From the NCBI RefSeq assembly GCF_001659605.2, contig NC_035173.2, forward strand, positions 15,927,003 to 15,991,002: a stretch of 64,000 nt of DNA, written 5' to 3'. The translations under genes were made by a program, and so were the position numbers. Below, piece by piece: positions 11,489 through 23,241 of this stretch. The notes under the pieces are model-generated. The model was not told the origin of the DNA, did not search any database, and saw nothing but the letters and a program-made list of their open reading frames with translations. Source of the DNA: Manihot esculenta. Lineage: Eukaryota > Streptophyta > Magnoliopsida > Malpighiales > Euphorbiaceae. Positions within the stretch are counted from its first letter, which is position 1. Each line of letters begins with the position of its first letter.

Positions 11489-11860
11489 GAACTTGATAGG
11501 AATAAGAGGCTGAGGCAATACTCGCTCGCATTTTTTATTTGATAAGGATGAGTTTATATACAGCTCTATCGACTATTCTAGAAGGGTACACATCATTATG
11601 TACAGCTATCATTATAATAGAAAACATATGAGCTAAGAGAGAGAAAAATATTCTTCCATTATTTCACACAGCTGGTGCGTCTTCTGGAATGATCGTTCGA
11701 CCTTTTCTGTTAGCTGGCACGTCTTCTAGAATAGTCGTCTGACTTGGTCTGCAGAAGAAGTCGATCGACCTGGACTTGGACATCTGGAATGGTCGTCTGA
11801 CCTGGTCTACTGACTCGCAGTTATCGAAGCCGGTCAAAAATAACCTTTCCGGTTATCAAC
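11489..11860 (-). mobile_element. LTR-like fragment on the minus strand
   Basis: On the minus strand the segment starts TTGATAACCGG. It has a TATA-like element (CTGTATATAAACTC, about 11549-11563) and ends near an AT-rich stretch, like a short LTR. It contains degenerate repeats of TCTGGAATGGTCGTCTGACC between 11676 and 11815. Its first 50 bases (11811-11860 on the plus strand) are an inverted copy of the last 50 bases of the family A LTR at 13762. No clear target duplication was found. Confidence 0.4.
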
Positions 11861-12038
11861 AAGGGAGACAAAGAAAGAAGGTGAGTAACCTTGATGCATA
11901 CATTCTTCACTACAATGATTCAAAGTAAGTATCTAGAGTAAGAGCTTAAGTGGAAATAAAGGATCAAGTAGCAAAGAGAGCTTGTTTGACTATGTTTATT
12001 TGCTTGAGGACAAGCAAAAGGTTAGGTGTGGGGGCATT

Positions 12039-13762
12039 TGATAGAGCATAATTTAGACCATATTATCATGATGTTATTGATGTTAATTTACACTTTCTCT
12101 GCCTAATTTTGTGATTTTAATCTTATTCTACAGAAAATGGTGTAAAGAGACAATTTGGTGAAAATGCCCCTAAAACTGCCTAAAATGGAGCAAAGGAGAG
12201 CAAGCATGCCAAGTGCAACTTGAAAGGAGCCAAATAAGGAAAGTAATTTGAAATTCAAATTCCAAATCCTTAAGAGAATTCAAAATTCAAAATCAAGATT
12301 CAGCTCATTAAGGAAAGTGCTAAATAAGGAAAGTGCAGTCAACAGAGCAGTTTAAAATTCAAGATCTTCAAGAATCTTTTTCTTTATTGAAGAAGCCAAA
12401 TCTTTAGAAGATGCACATTCAAATTTGAAATTCAAATTCAGCTTGTCGAAGAAGTCAAAGAAGTCACACATACTACCTCAAGTCTTGCACATTCAAAATT
12501 CAAAATTCAAAGATCAAAGAGAGGCTCCACCTCATTAATGTGCAAGGTTGGGTGGCATGGGTAGCATATGGGCAGCCAAGAGTTCAACTTGGGAAGCAAG
12601 GAAGACCGAGGGCAACACTCCTTGCACATGAAGACCTAGCCGCGCGTCTCTCTCCCTCTCTAGACCTAGCCGCGCGCCTCCCTCTCTCTGCAGAGCAACT
12701 TGGGCGGCAAGTTGTACAAGGGCAGCCTCTTGGGCAGCAACTTAACAACTTGGGCAGCAAGTAAGGACCTAGGGCAACACTTTCAACTATAAAAACACAC
12801 ATAAGGAGCCTCCCCATGTTTTTTCGACTCTCCCTTGGACACACATACGGGATTGCAAGTGGCACCATCTCTTCTTCTTCATTTCTTTATTTTCTTGTTT
12901 TGTTTCAGCCATGAGTGGCTGAAACCTTTAGTTCTAGTTGAAGATTAGGTGATACTTTGGTTGTTTTATGGATTGTGAGATTTGAACATAAGTTGCTTAT
13001 CTTTTGGTTATTCAATATTTGTGCAATTTCATGCTTGATTTCATTATTGCTTTATTATTATGATCAATGTGGCCACTTGATTCTTGACTGCAAGATAATA
13101 TATTGTTAGTTTGAATAATTTTGAGTCTGCAATTGCTTGGATTATTTAAACACAAGAACACTTGGCGTAAAAACTAAGGAAGTTGCATAATCTAGTAATA
13201 TCACCATGTGTTTGGGTAGTTAGGATTAGATCTCTCTATTTCTTAATGCAATTGACAGTTGTTTTGATGCTTAAGGCCCAAGGGCGTTCCTTGGCAACTT
13301 GTTGATTAGTGATTAATTAGAGGAAGTTCCCTAATTGGTTTATGATTAAGGAGATACATGGTGGTGAGAAGCGTCTTCCATCTCCATAACTAATCTATTG
13401 AATCTATCAAGGGAAACTAAGTGTCAATGATCAATCCCAACAACTGAAGTGGATCCAATTCTTCAACTAGCTAGATCTTTCTTATTATTGAAATCTCTTT
13501 ATTTTATTATTCGCTTTCTTTTGTTGCTTTCTTTATTAGTTTAACTCAATCAATCTCAAAATCCCCCCTTTTTACTTTTATTGCACTTTATTTTTATTTT
13601 GCTTCAGTTTCTTTGCTTTCAGTTAATTCTCTTGGTCTTGACAAGGAAGATAGGTAAGTTTTCAATTCCCTATGGATTCGATCCTTTCACCACTATCTAC
13701 AGTTGTAAGATTGTTGATAACCAGAAAGGTTATTTTTGACCGGCTTCGACAATCGACAGTCA
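12039..13762 (+). mobile_element. 3' LTR of a family A retrotransposon, with a scrap of internal region
   Basis: It begins TGATAGAGC directly after a purine-rich tract (GGTTAGGTGTGGGGG, 12020-12034) and ends GACAGTCA. It shares many blocks with the solo LTR at 41011-42514, for example CATGAGTGGCT, CGTTCCTTGGCAACTTGTT and the ATTTTTGAC..TTCGAC end. The purine tract and the preceding TTGCTTGAGGACAAGCAAAA phrase are typical of the internal 3' end of such elements. Only about 170 bp of internal DNA remains to the left. It is inserted in the gypsy pol that resumes at 13763. The other LTR and a matching target duplication are missing. Confidence 0.75.
12633..12692. repeat. Two-copy 30-bp repeat in LTR A
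   Basis: GACCTAGCCGCGCG followed by a CTCTC run starts at 12633 and 12663. It is followed by three imperfect AACTTGGGCAGCAA phrases up to about 12762. Confidence 0.7.
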
Positions 13763-15410
13763 GGTATTCTCTAAGATTGATTTGTAGTATGAGTATCTAA
13801 GACAACTTTCAGAACTCGTTATGGGCATTATGAGTTTTTTGTTATGCTTTTTGGGTTAACTAATGCACCTATTGCTTTTATGGATCTGATGAATAGGGTG
13901 TTCAAAATCTACTTGGATAATTTTCTTATTATGTTTATTGATGATATCCTAGTGTATTCCTGTAGCAAGGAAGAACATGAGGTGCATTTACAGACTACTG
14001 CAAACCTTAAGGAATAAGAAATTGTATGCTAAACTTAGTAACTGTGAATTTTGGCTTGATCGGGTGGTTTTCTTAGGACATGTTATCTCAACATATGGTG
14101 TACTAGTTGATCCTAAGAAGATTGAGGTAGTAGTCAATTGGGATCCTCTAACTAATGCTACAAAGTTTAGGAGATTTTAAGCTTAGCAAGGTATTATTGT
14201 CGCTTTGTTTAGGATTTCTCCATCATTGTAGCACCATTGACTAAAATGCTTAGAAAGAATGCAAAGTTTGAAGGGAGAGATGAATGCCAAGAGAGCTTTG
14301 AGAAGCTTAAGGTGTGTCTTATATCAACTCCAGTTCTTACTTTACCTTAGGGTACAAGTGGGTTTATTTTGTATAGTTTTGCTTCTCGCAAGGGTTTAGG
14401 CTGTGTATTAATACAACATGGGAGGGTGATAGCTTATGTATATAGACAGCATAGGCCACATGAATTAAATTATCCTACCCCTGACCTAGAGTTAACTGTA
14501 GTTACGTTTACATTAAAAATATGAAGGCACTATTTTTATGGTAGGACTTGTAAGATTTTAATCAATCGCATTTGTTTGAAATATCTTCTCACTCAGAAGG
14601 AGTTGAATCTAAGGTAGAGATGGTGGATTAAATTACATAAGTACTATGACTATACCATTGAATATCATCCAAAAAAAGGTAATATGATAATTGATGCCCT
14701 TAGTTGCAAGTCCTTTGGTAGTTTAGCTCATTTCAAGACAAATTGGCTTCCCTTATTACTGGAGATTAGATCCTCACGGGTAGAACTAGTAGTGGATGAT
14801 GCAAGGGTATTATTGGCAACTCGTAAAATTAGACCAATTTTGATAGAAAAAGTAAAAGAAGCCCAAAATCAAGATGAGAAGTTGAGCAAAATCAATAATG
14901 AAGTAAGAGATGGAACTCGTATCGACTTTTCTCTAAGCAAGGACACAACTTTAATGTTTGGTGATGGATTATGTGTACCCAAGATGGAAAGATTGAAGAG
15001 AGGGATTATGGAAGAAGCTCATTGTTCTACTTACTCTATTCATTCGTGTAGCACAAAAATGTATATAGATCTCAGAGAAAATTATTGGTGGCTAGGCATG
15101 AAAAAAGAAATAGTTGACTTTGTATCAACATGCTTGGTATGCCAACAAATTAAAGCAAAGCATCAACATCAAACAGGAAAGCTGCAATCGCTTCCTATTC
15201 TAGAATGGAAGTGAGAACACATTTCCACGGATTTTATTTCTCAATTGCGTCATACTTTGCGCGGACATAATGCAGTGTGGGTGATAGTTGATAGATTAAC
15301 CGAGTCAGCACACTTTTTTCTTGTCAGGATGGATTATTCTCTAAATAAGTTGGCGGAGATCTATATTAATGAGATTGTAAGATTCCATGATGTTCCAGTT
15401 GTAAGGAAGT
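13763..15410 (+). pseudogene. Ty3/gypsy pol remnant (RT, RNase H, integrase), chromovirus-like
   Basis: Reading frames with stops resemble the pol of the large gypsy element at 36772-50073. From left to right: the RT segment beginning SKIDL, then [17 protein letters not shown] with the YxDD-type Asp pair (about 13935-13965), the connection [18 protein letters not shown], RNase H ([26 protein letters not shown]) and the integrase zinc region (HSCSTKMY, CLVCQQIK). It then enters the integrase core ([14 protein letters not shown]) and stops near 15405 at an abrupt change of sequence. In-frame stops include those after position 14178 and near 14348, 14520 and 15211. The left end is the family A insertion. 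Confidence 0.85.
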
Positions 15411-17589
15411 CTAGAGATTACTGCAATTCAAAATCACGCAGCGGAAAAATAAAATATCTTTGTTTTCCCTTTCAGGATCCGAGTGTTTCGTTTAATTCGA
15501 AAGAAATGATAAAGAGACTAACATTTTAGACTTGACGAAAAGAAACTGTTCTGAACTGATGGTGCTGCTTCTAAAATGAACATTCTCAATGGTATCCACA
15601 CGAACGTTTCCGTTTGGAGTACTAGCTCTCTGAACATATAGATTAGCGATGTGCTCCCAATCTGTAACCCAAAAAAACGATTACAGAAAAAAAAAAAACC
15701 TTACTCACGTAATTCAAAGAATTTGTTTTATATTCACTCATTTTTTTATTTTTTTATTTTTCCACACATTTTTTTCATAAAACAATTATTTTTTTTAATC
15801 ATCACAGTATCGCAAATGCTAATATATCTATGTGATAAGTCTTTTTTAAAAAAATGAAAAGATTTTTTATCTCTAATAGTTACATATAGATTACATATAT
15901 TTTAAATAATTTTTAATATAAAAATAATATTTATTATTAAAAACAATGTTTTAAAAACAATATTTATAACCATTGAAAACAATATTTATTATTAAAATAA
16001 TATTTTATTAAATTAAAATTTATTTGAACTTAGATTTTTATTTTCCAGATTGAACTTAGATTTGAAAAACGAGTTTTATTTACAAAAAGTTAAATTTTAA
16101 TTTTAATTAAAAAATATTGAGGGTTTATTTATTGGTAAGCTTATAAGCTAAACAAATCAATAATCATTATGATTCAACACGGAGATATTCATGTCTTTAA
16201 ATAAATATTCGATTATCCATGTATCTTATAAAAATAGCGTAAATTGCAAAGAATAATTATTGGATAGCTGGCTAAAGAGTCTTGCTCGTAGGTGAACGGT
16301 TCATATGTCCAAAATCATTGGAATAACAGAATTAATATACAAGAATCTTGGTAAAAAAAAAAAAAAAAAAGGAAAATCTAGTCTTTACAATTTAGTAAAA
16401 TTGTTTATTTTAATTTTATAAACATATTTATTATTATTTGTTTTTTTTTTAATTTTCAGATCATTTACTGTTTTAATAGTTATGAATTTAAAATTATAAA
16501 CACCAAATAGTTAAATCTTTGATATTAAAAAAATTAAATAATTCCATTAAAAAAATTGTAAAGACTAATGCGGAATAAGAATATTTTAATTATTTTATAC
16601 TTTTTCAATGGCTGAAATTAAACAGATGGATTGGATAAATAATTAATAATTTTAAAAATAAAGATTAACCATTCTTAATATATCTATATATATAATAAAT
16701 AGTTAATGTTATTAAATTATAGAAATTAAATATTTAATTATTCAAAGCAATAAGACCTCAACTTCCTATTTCGCTTAAGGCTTGAGAAAAAGGGCCAATT
16801 GGAGAAGCAAAACGAGACACAAAACTTCACGTGAGGCAGAGTATCATTCATTCCAAAGAAGACAAGTTTCTCTAGACAACCACTTGTCAATTTTGAGAAT
16901 GCTATGTCTGCTTCATGTTTATGCTTACGTAACTTGTAAACCTATTTGTCCCCACCGCATATGCATGGACTTATGGAATATCACGTGCCTTGCGCGTGAA
17001 TAAGATTGAAATTGTGGACCCAACCATACGTCTCCATATGACTGACAAATTGTTCTACAGTGCTCTTCATTTGCTAATTTCAGAAGTTAATGTACTTGTA
17101 GACGTGTGCTGATCTTGATATTCAAGATCCAATAATTGGGATTTGGGGAGATTTTTTGGATCAAGTTGGACTGCTGTTGTCTACATGGTTTCGTCAATTC
17201 AACTTTCAATTTCCTTTTTCTTTTCTCATTCTCATAATGATAGATTGCACAACTGTATAACCCGGTAAGCTTTACAATATCAAGGCTAATTCAGAAAGAC
17301 CAGTTACATGCCAGTCCTATAAAAACAAAATGATTCAAATAATCCTAAGCGTCGGGACATCTCTAAGGTAATAAATATTTTATCTGTTGCTTTAAGTTTT
17401 AGAGATAGCTAAGATATGTTAATTTGGAGATTGCATAAGGGGGTATTTTTACTGTTAAAATTTTTTTTTTCATTCATAAATTTAGTCTGAAAGTAAGTAT
17501 ATCTGAGTAAATCTGAATTTGAAAGATCTTAGGTTATACTCTCTCAATCCCCAAATTCCCATTTCAAAAAAAAATCTTGTTATTTTTTA
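15411..17589. other. Intergenic, unassigned
   Basis: 15411-15665 is a more GC-balanced unidentified segment that abruptly replaces the gypsy integrase. 15666-16740 is AT-rich with poly(A) and poly(T) runs (an A-run near 16353-16370). 16740-17590 is mixed-composition DNA. No open frame with recognisable domains is seen on either strand. Confidence 0.5.
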
Positions 17590-18866
17590 GTTCAAAAGAT
17601 GTTACAAAGAGAAGGGGACATAGATTTAGATATTATTTGGAAAAAGTTGTGGCATCTTAATATTCACATCTTAATATTCCTCCTAAGGCTAGAATCTTTC
17701 TGCCGGGGAAATTTTGCCTACTAAAGTTAACCTGTTCTCTAGAAGAGTGGATGTGGATGAGCTATGCCTGTTTTGTGGGGAAAAGGAGACCATAGACCAT
17801 TTGTTTTTGCGATGTAATGGTGCTCTTTATGTTCATCGTCTTTTTGGTTTTTCAAATCCAGGTAATTCTATTTCTTTTAAAGCTTATTTGCATCAACTTT
17901 TTATGTTGTATAATCATAGTAAGGTTTCGGAATTTGCTTTCATCATGTGGAAATTATGGTTTTTTAGAAAAAAAAATTAAGGAATAATGTTGATATTTCC
18001 CTGGTAAACATATGTAGTAGCATCTCTTCTTTGTGGCAGGATTGGTGTAATACTTGTGAGATTCAAGAATTGGCGGCAGCTCCTTCTATTGGAAATGTCA
18101 TTCACTTGCATGCTTTGCATGGCAATTTGGGAGATTCGTGGGATTAATTCTTTGGGAGCTAATTTGGGTCCAGGTTCATCTCTTATGCCTTCTACTTCTC
18201 ATATTAATTATTTTCAACGTGCTGCTATATCATCAGATTTGGTTCATGGAGCTCCTTTTGGTTCTGATTTTTCCTTTGATCCATCACAATCCAGACCTGC
18301 TTGGTCAATTCTGAGGTTTCAAGATCCAATGGCAGTTTCTAGTGGTGGACTTTATGGAGGTGACAGTTTGAATGTTTTTGTTGATGGTGCACTTTTTCCT
18401 TATTTCAAGTTGTCAGGTTGTGGTGTAGTAGGAGAGACCCAAGAAGGTGATTTTGCATTTGCATTAGCAACTCGTTTTAATGTTGCGGGCAAAGCCAATT
18501 TGGTGAGGCTCTTGCTCTCCGAGAAGCTTTATTTTGTATTGTTCATAACGTTACAAACATGGTCTTCATATTTATGGATTCCCAGTGTTTTGTTTACTTT
18601 TTATATTCTGACTCCGAGGACAGTACGACATTTGGTAGTGTACTTTCAAATTGTAAACTTTTAATTTTTCAATGTTCCAACGTTTATGTCCGTTAGATTT
18701 CTAGATAAGCAAATAGAACAGCTCATACTAAAGTTAGAGTGTCCTCGCAATACGCTAGCCTGGGGGTTTAGCACGATGTGCCTCTTCTCCTTTGTTCCTT
18801 TTATCATCATAATTGAAGTTTTCCCAAGGTTTTCCAAAAAATAAATAAATAAATAAATAAATAAAA
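17590..18866 (+). pseudogene. LINE 3' fragment: zf-RVT and RNase H (RVT_3-like) domains with simple-repeat tail
   Basis: The plus strand reads IWKKLWHLNI, then PTKVNLFSRRVDVDELCLFC and HLFLRC. This is the Cys-rich zf-RVT region that follows RT in plant LINEs. Downstream, 18370-18780 reads as an RNase H-like domain: NVFVDGALFP with the first catalytic Asp, ATRFNVAGKANL, then in a shifted frame an MDSQCFVYF-like strand. It ends in six or more AAAT units (18841-18866), the usual LINE 3' tail. The RT itself is absent, so the copy is 5'-truncated, as most LINE copies are. Frameshifts at about 17980 and 18510 make it inactive. Confidence 0.75.
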
Positions 18867-20050
18867 TTTTACAATTACATCAACTTTTATTATCTTTCTG
18901 ATACATAAATTTAAAAAAAGACTGTCTAATTGTTAGCATAAAAATAATATAGTCATAATAATAGCCACAATATTAAAAGATGGATAGAAAATTGTATTAG
19001 TTGAGATGGCAAACAAATCTCTAAGTTAAGAGCATAAATAAATAATTGCAATTCTTAAAGCAAGGCTAATTAAAAAATTTTAAGTATAACACAGTATTTG
19101 CTGCAATAAACTATTACAGAGAGTATCAATATAAAAAGGAAAAAATCACTAAAACTTATTCTTAAAATAGCACTAAGAGTTGCGCGATAAAAAGCAGTAA
19201 AAACCTCATATTATTTAAGTTTTATAATGCCAAGAAAAATATGAGACGAAACAGTTGAAGAATTTAGAGTAACAAATTCAAATATTTTTTTATTTCATGT
19301 CTACCATTTACTTTATAGATTAAAATATATAAGTTAAATGATAATATTAAACTCCAAAAGGTTTGCCATCATTCAGAAAAATCCAAAAACAAATAAAATT
19401 GAGTTTATAAACATAAGGACTCAAAAATCTAAGGCAAGGAAAAAGAGCATTTTTCTACATGTGAAAAGAAGGGGCACACATAACATAAGAGGCTAATACT
19501 CTTTCAATAAAAATAATAATAAAATAAAGTTATTTGTAATTATTAAAGCTATTAAATAAACTAAAATTATGAAACAAAAGTAATTAATAATTACAAATAA
19601 CTTAGTTTTTACATATATATTTTAATTGATTTAATTAAAATTAGTTTTCATTATTTAAAAAATTAAATAAAACAAATGAAAGAATTCAATCTAACCTAAT
19701 TAATAAAATAATTAAACAGAAAAATGAAAGTTCCATTAAATCAAATACTATAAGCCTAGCTTTAGTGTGTTTTTTTTTTTACCTGCAAAAATATATTACA
19801 GGGCCGCAACTCAAACACAACTAGATACGACTTTGGACAATACATAAAAAAGACATTTGCTACTGAAAACTTTATTACACTAACCTATCTACCATAACAT
19901 TAGTCGAATAAAAATGTGACCGAATGAAATAGATTAAAAGTGCGCAATATTAAAAATAGCACAAACCGAAACTCTAATATCTCAAGAGACATAGGTAGGT
20001 AGCTAAGACAGAGCAGAAATCAAAATAGCATAATCAACTTCACATATGAC
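18867..20050. other. AT-rich spacer
   Basis: No coding frame with recognisable domains. It holds a perfect 20-bp inverted repeat (19527-19546 with 19584-19603) and a T-run at about 19769-19782 that could be the tail of the minus-strand LINE to the right. Confidence 0.5.
19527..19603. repeat. Short perfect inverted repeat
   Basis: AAGTTATTTGTAATTATTAA (19527-19546) is exactly reverse-complemented at 19584-19603, with a 37-bp loop. It lies in AT-rich DNA, so chance or a tiny MITE remnant are both possible. Confidence 0.7.
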
Positions 20051-21960
20051 ATGGTAGTAACCTTGACTCATTGCCAAAGGAAGAGCTTCTAGAAGTGTCA
20101 TTGCCTCACAGGCCGCAGGTGAGTAACACCAAAGCTACCTAACCAAATCATCAACCAGCTGTCCAGAGTCATTGCGAATTGTAACAGCAATAGCAGCATC
20201 GGCCTGCGATAGCAAAAGGGGGAGAACAACCCAAAAAAAAAAAATACGATAATGCTACAAGAGAGATAACTCATAAGTAACACACCTCACTGTATAAGTA
20301 GGATCTGGTGAAGAGTGATCAAAGATACCCATACTTCCAGATTTCCAAATGTGCCGTGAGAGGTATTAACAACATAAGGTATGTACAATCTGACTCACTA
20401 TCAAAATGTTGTCATAACTGCTCCCACCAAGAAGAAAACCCTGGAAAACCAACTGTAGATGGCTTCTAGCCACAAGGATTGAGAAACCACGTAACTAAAG
20501 CATGTGGGCACCAGAACAAAGCATGTTCGAGTATCTCTGGTCCACAGTGATACACAACACAATGTGAGAACAAAGCCATTCCCCTATGTACCAAATTTCT
20601 CAAAACAGGAACAGCATTATCAAGTTAAAGAAAGAATTTGACCTTGGGAATGATGGACAGCGACCAAGTACATTTCCACATGGAAGGGGAAAGAGATCGT
20701 TGAATAGAGGAAACTGAAGAAGAACTAATAGATAAGGAGCCTTGCACCAAAAGACGGTAACCAGACCGAACAGAATAGTTGCCATGATGCTCAAAATGCC
20801 AAACAAGTGAGTCAAGAGTATGTACAAACGCAATTTGGACAACAAGGATGGCTTTTACCTGAGCTGGTGAAATGAGCCGAGAAATAAGAGAACAATTCCA
20901 CTATGAAGCAGTTCGGTCAAAAACATAAGAGGGCAGTTGCTAGGCCGAGATAACCAAAAACTAACCACACTTGGAACCCATGGTTCATCCCATAGAAAAG
21001 TGTTACGACCTTCTCCAATGTTAAAACAGACCATTTTAGTCAAAATGGCATAATTGGCTAATAAGGCTTGCCAAATCCAAGAACTACGAGAGCGTTGAGT
21101 GGCCTCGAAAAAAGATGAGCGGGAAAAATACAACACTTTAATGACTTGTCCCCAAAGGCTAGAAGCATCGGTCACAAGACGCTAGCTCTATTTGGCCAAA
21201 CAAGCAATATTAAACTTTTGAAAGTCTTTAAAATTAAGACTACCATGAAACTTTGAATTACACAAGCCAACCCAACTAGTCTAGCTAATTTTCCTTTGAT
21301 GAGTATGGCCGAGCACAAAAAGTCTTTGGGTATTGAAAAATAGACATAGAATAAGTAGGGATTGCTTGTAAAAACGATTGGAGATGGGTCTCCCTACTAG
21401 CATGGGAAAGAAGCTTGTATCTCCAAGATTGCGTCTTTTCCATAAGATAATCTTCTATCCATTGCAGAGCCTGTCATTTAGACCAACTCGGAGCCTTATC
21501 TCTGTCCATATCAAAGACCGCACATCGCACTTCATCATTTGTAATTGGCACAAAAAACCGGTCATTTATATCAATAGTAACAAGTCGCAAAATCAAAAAT
21601 AAAACAACAGAAGAAGGATATGCTAATGAAGTAGACCTATACAACTGTTGAAAAAAATTTCTGATATCCCGATGAATAGTATCTTGACTTTCAACCTAGA
21701 TTCCAGCTTCATTTTGGAGCCGAATAATGAAATTTCTCTGACGTCTTTAGATGTTAGATAAATGAAAGAATTTGGAGTTATGATTGCTAGCTTGCAATCA
21801 CTGAATACGAGATAATTGTCACCAATGAAGTTCATCTTGCTGCCATGTCTTGTTATTTTCAACCAAGACTTGAAGAACAAACTCTCAACATATTCTCCTT
21901 GGAAACCTAAAGCCCATATCATAATAAAAGTCGACTAAAAAACATCTAAGATACTTATAA
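20051..21960 (-). pseudogene. LINE RT/RNase H pseudogene, internally deleted
   Basis: On the minus strand from 21960 leftwards: the pre-RT motif region (HWRQLSRIQ; KFFHLS; RRQRNF), NDEVRCAVFDMDRDKAPS, then an abrupt jump to QAIPTYSMSIFQYPKTF from the end of RT. Most of the catalytic RT, including the YxDD box, is therefore missing between about 21480 and 21530. It continues with LNFKDFQKFNIACLAK, WGQVIKVLYF, the GEGRNTFLWDEPWVP block and the zf-RVT-like HHGNYSVRSGY. A weak RNase H-like end lies near 20100-20300. Frameshifts and stops are frequent. The family is the plant L1-like LINEs that carry RNase H. Confidence 0.75.
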
Positions 21961-22937
21961 ACACACGCTCTACAATACCCATAACAGGATATTCAATAGC
22001 AACATCCATGACAGGATATTCAAAAGGAACGAACAACAACTCCACATGTTATTCCTGCTCCTAAATATCTTAAGATCAATACCACAAGGGAAAGGGGGTG
22101 AAAGACTCAAAACCCACATCATTTAATCAAAACAGACCCAGCAAAACATCAACACTAATAATCAGTAATCTGAAAGCTCACCATGATGCTAATCATAGCA
22201 AATCTATATCACAGAGGAAGAGATAACGTAAATCACTTAGTGAAATGAACCCCAGCAACACACACCCATTCAAAGCAAGTTGACTGAGCCTATCTCCATT
22301 CATGAAATGTCATTCCTTCCATTCCACTTCACAGAGTTTCACAACCTCAACATTGGTAAACCAGACTTTGGCCATTAATCATGATCACAGAAAGTTTTAT
22401 CACTAAATAATCTCGAAATCAAGAACATTCAGAGTCAAAAAGAAAACAGAACGAAAAATAAACGATTAATAGGAAGTTCTGTGAATACCCAAGTCCTTGA
22501 CTTTGTCCTAGCGAATGAGGAGAGTTAGTATCCTTTGGAGCTGTGAGGTGGAGCCCCGAAGAAGGGTAGCTGTTAAAGGAGCGCCCGAATGACTCTATGT
22601 CAGGGTAGTAGAAGGATGTGTGAGTTCTGGTTCAAGATCAGGTGGAGGTCGCGTGAATGGAAGAAGAAAATAGGGAAGCTTTCGAGTTTGGGATTTTGGT
22701 GGGACGGACTATCGGGGCTAGATGCACAAAGGGGTTGGTGAACTGGTTTTTTAGGTGTTGGAATCGACGGAGATGGGTGTGTTGTTTTCACGGTGAGAAT
22801 CGAGAAAGAGAGGGAAGAAACTGGATCTGATTCAGAGGAGGATGCTGCTTCAGCTGATGACGACTCGATGGGTCTCCACAGAGAGATGAGATGGTAAGGA
22901 GAAGGGACTGATTTTGATCGTTTATGGTGGTGAGAAG
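21961..22937 (-). other. Unassigned host segment carrying the copia insertion
   Basis: 22500-22932 is GC-richer than the spacers. On the minus strand it looks like the leader or first exon of a transcript: CT-rich with Ser/Pro codons and a possible donor, GACTTG|GGTATTC, near 22490. A 139-codon minus frame (22600-23019) overlaps the copia LTR, so it is not one ancestral gene. The matching right flank continues at 28214. I do not recognise a product. Confidence 0.3.
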
Positions 22938-23241
22938 ACAAGAGAATAGGAAAAATGGCAAAAATGATTTTATAAAAATGAATTAATTCATGTATTACTC
23001 GATGATAAACAAGAGGCACAATACTATGTTTAAATAAATTACAAAAATAACTAAATAGCTAGAAGTATGGCACAATATATTGTTAGACTACCATATGTAA
23101 CAGAATGTATAACTCGTAGAATTCTAAATTACTGAAAATAAGCAGAATCAATTACCAACCTTATCTCTCCAGGCTCAAGTCCTGTAGTCAGCCTTATTAC
23201 TCTAAAGGGTAAACACATCCTTATCACTCCCTTGGTCAATA
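22938..23241 (-). repeat. 3' LTR of the minus-strand copia element
   Basis: 304 bp, matching 27906-28208 with scattered substitutions. On the minus strand it starts TATTGACC right after the purine tract and ends CTCTTGT. These are not the usual TG...CA ends. Confidence 0.9.
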
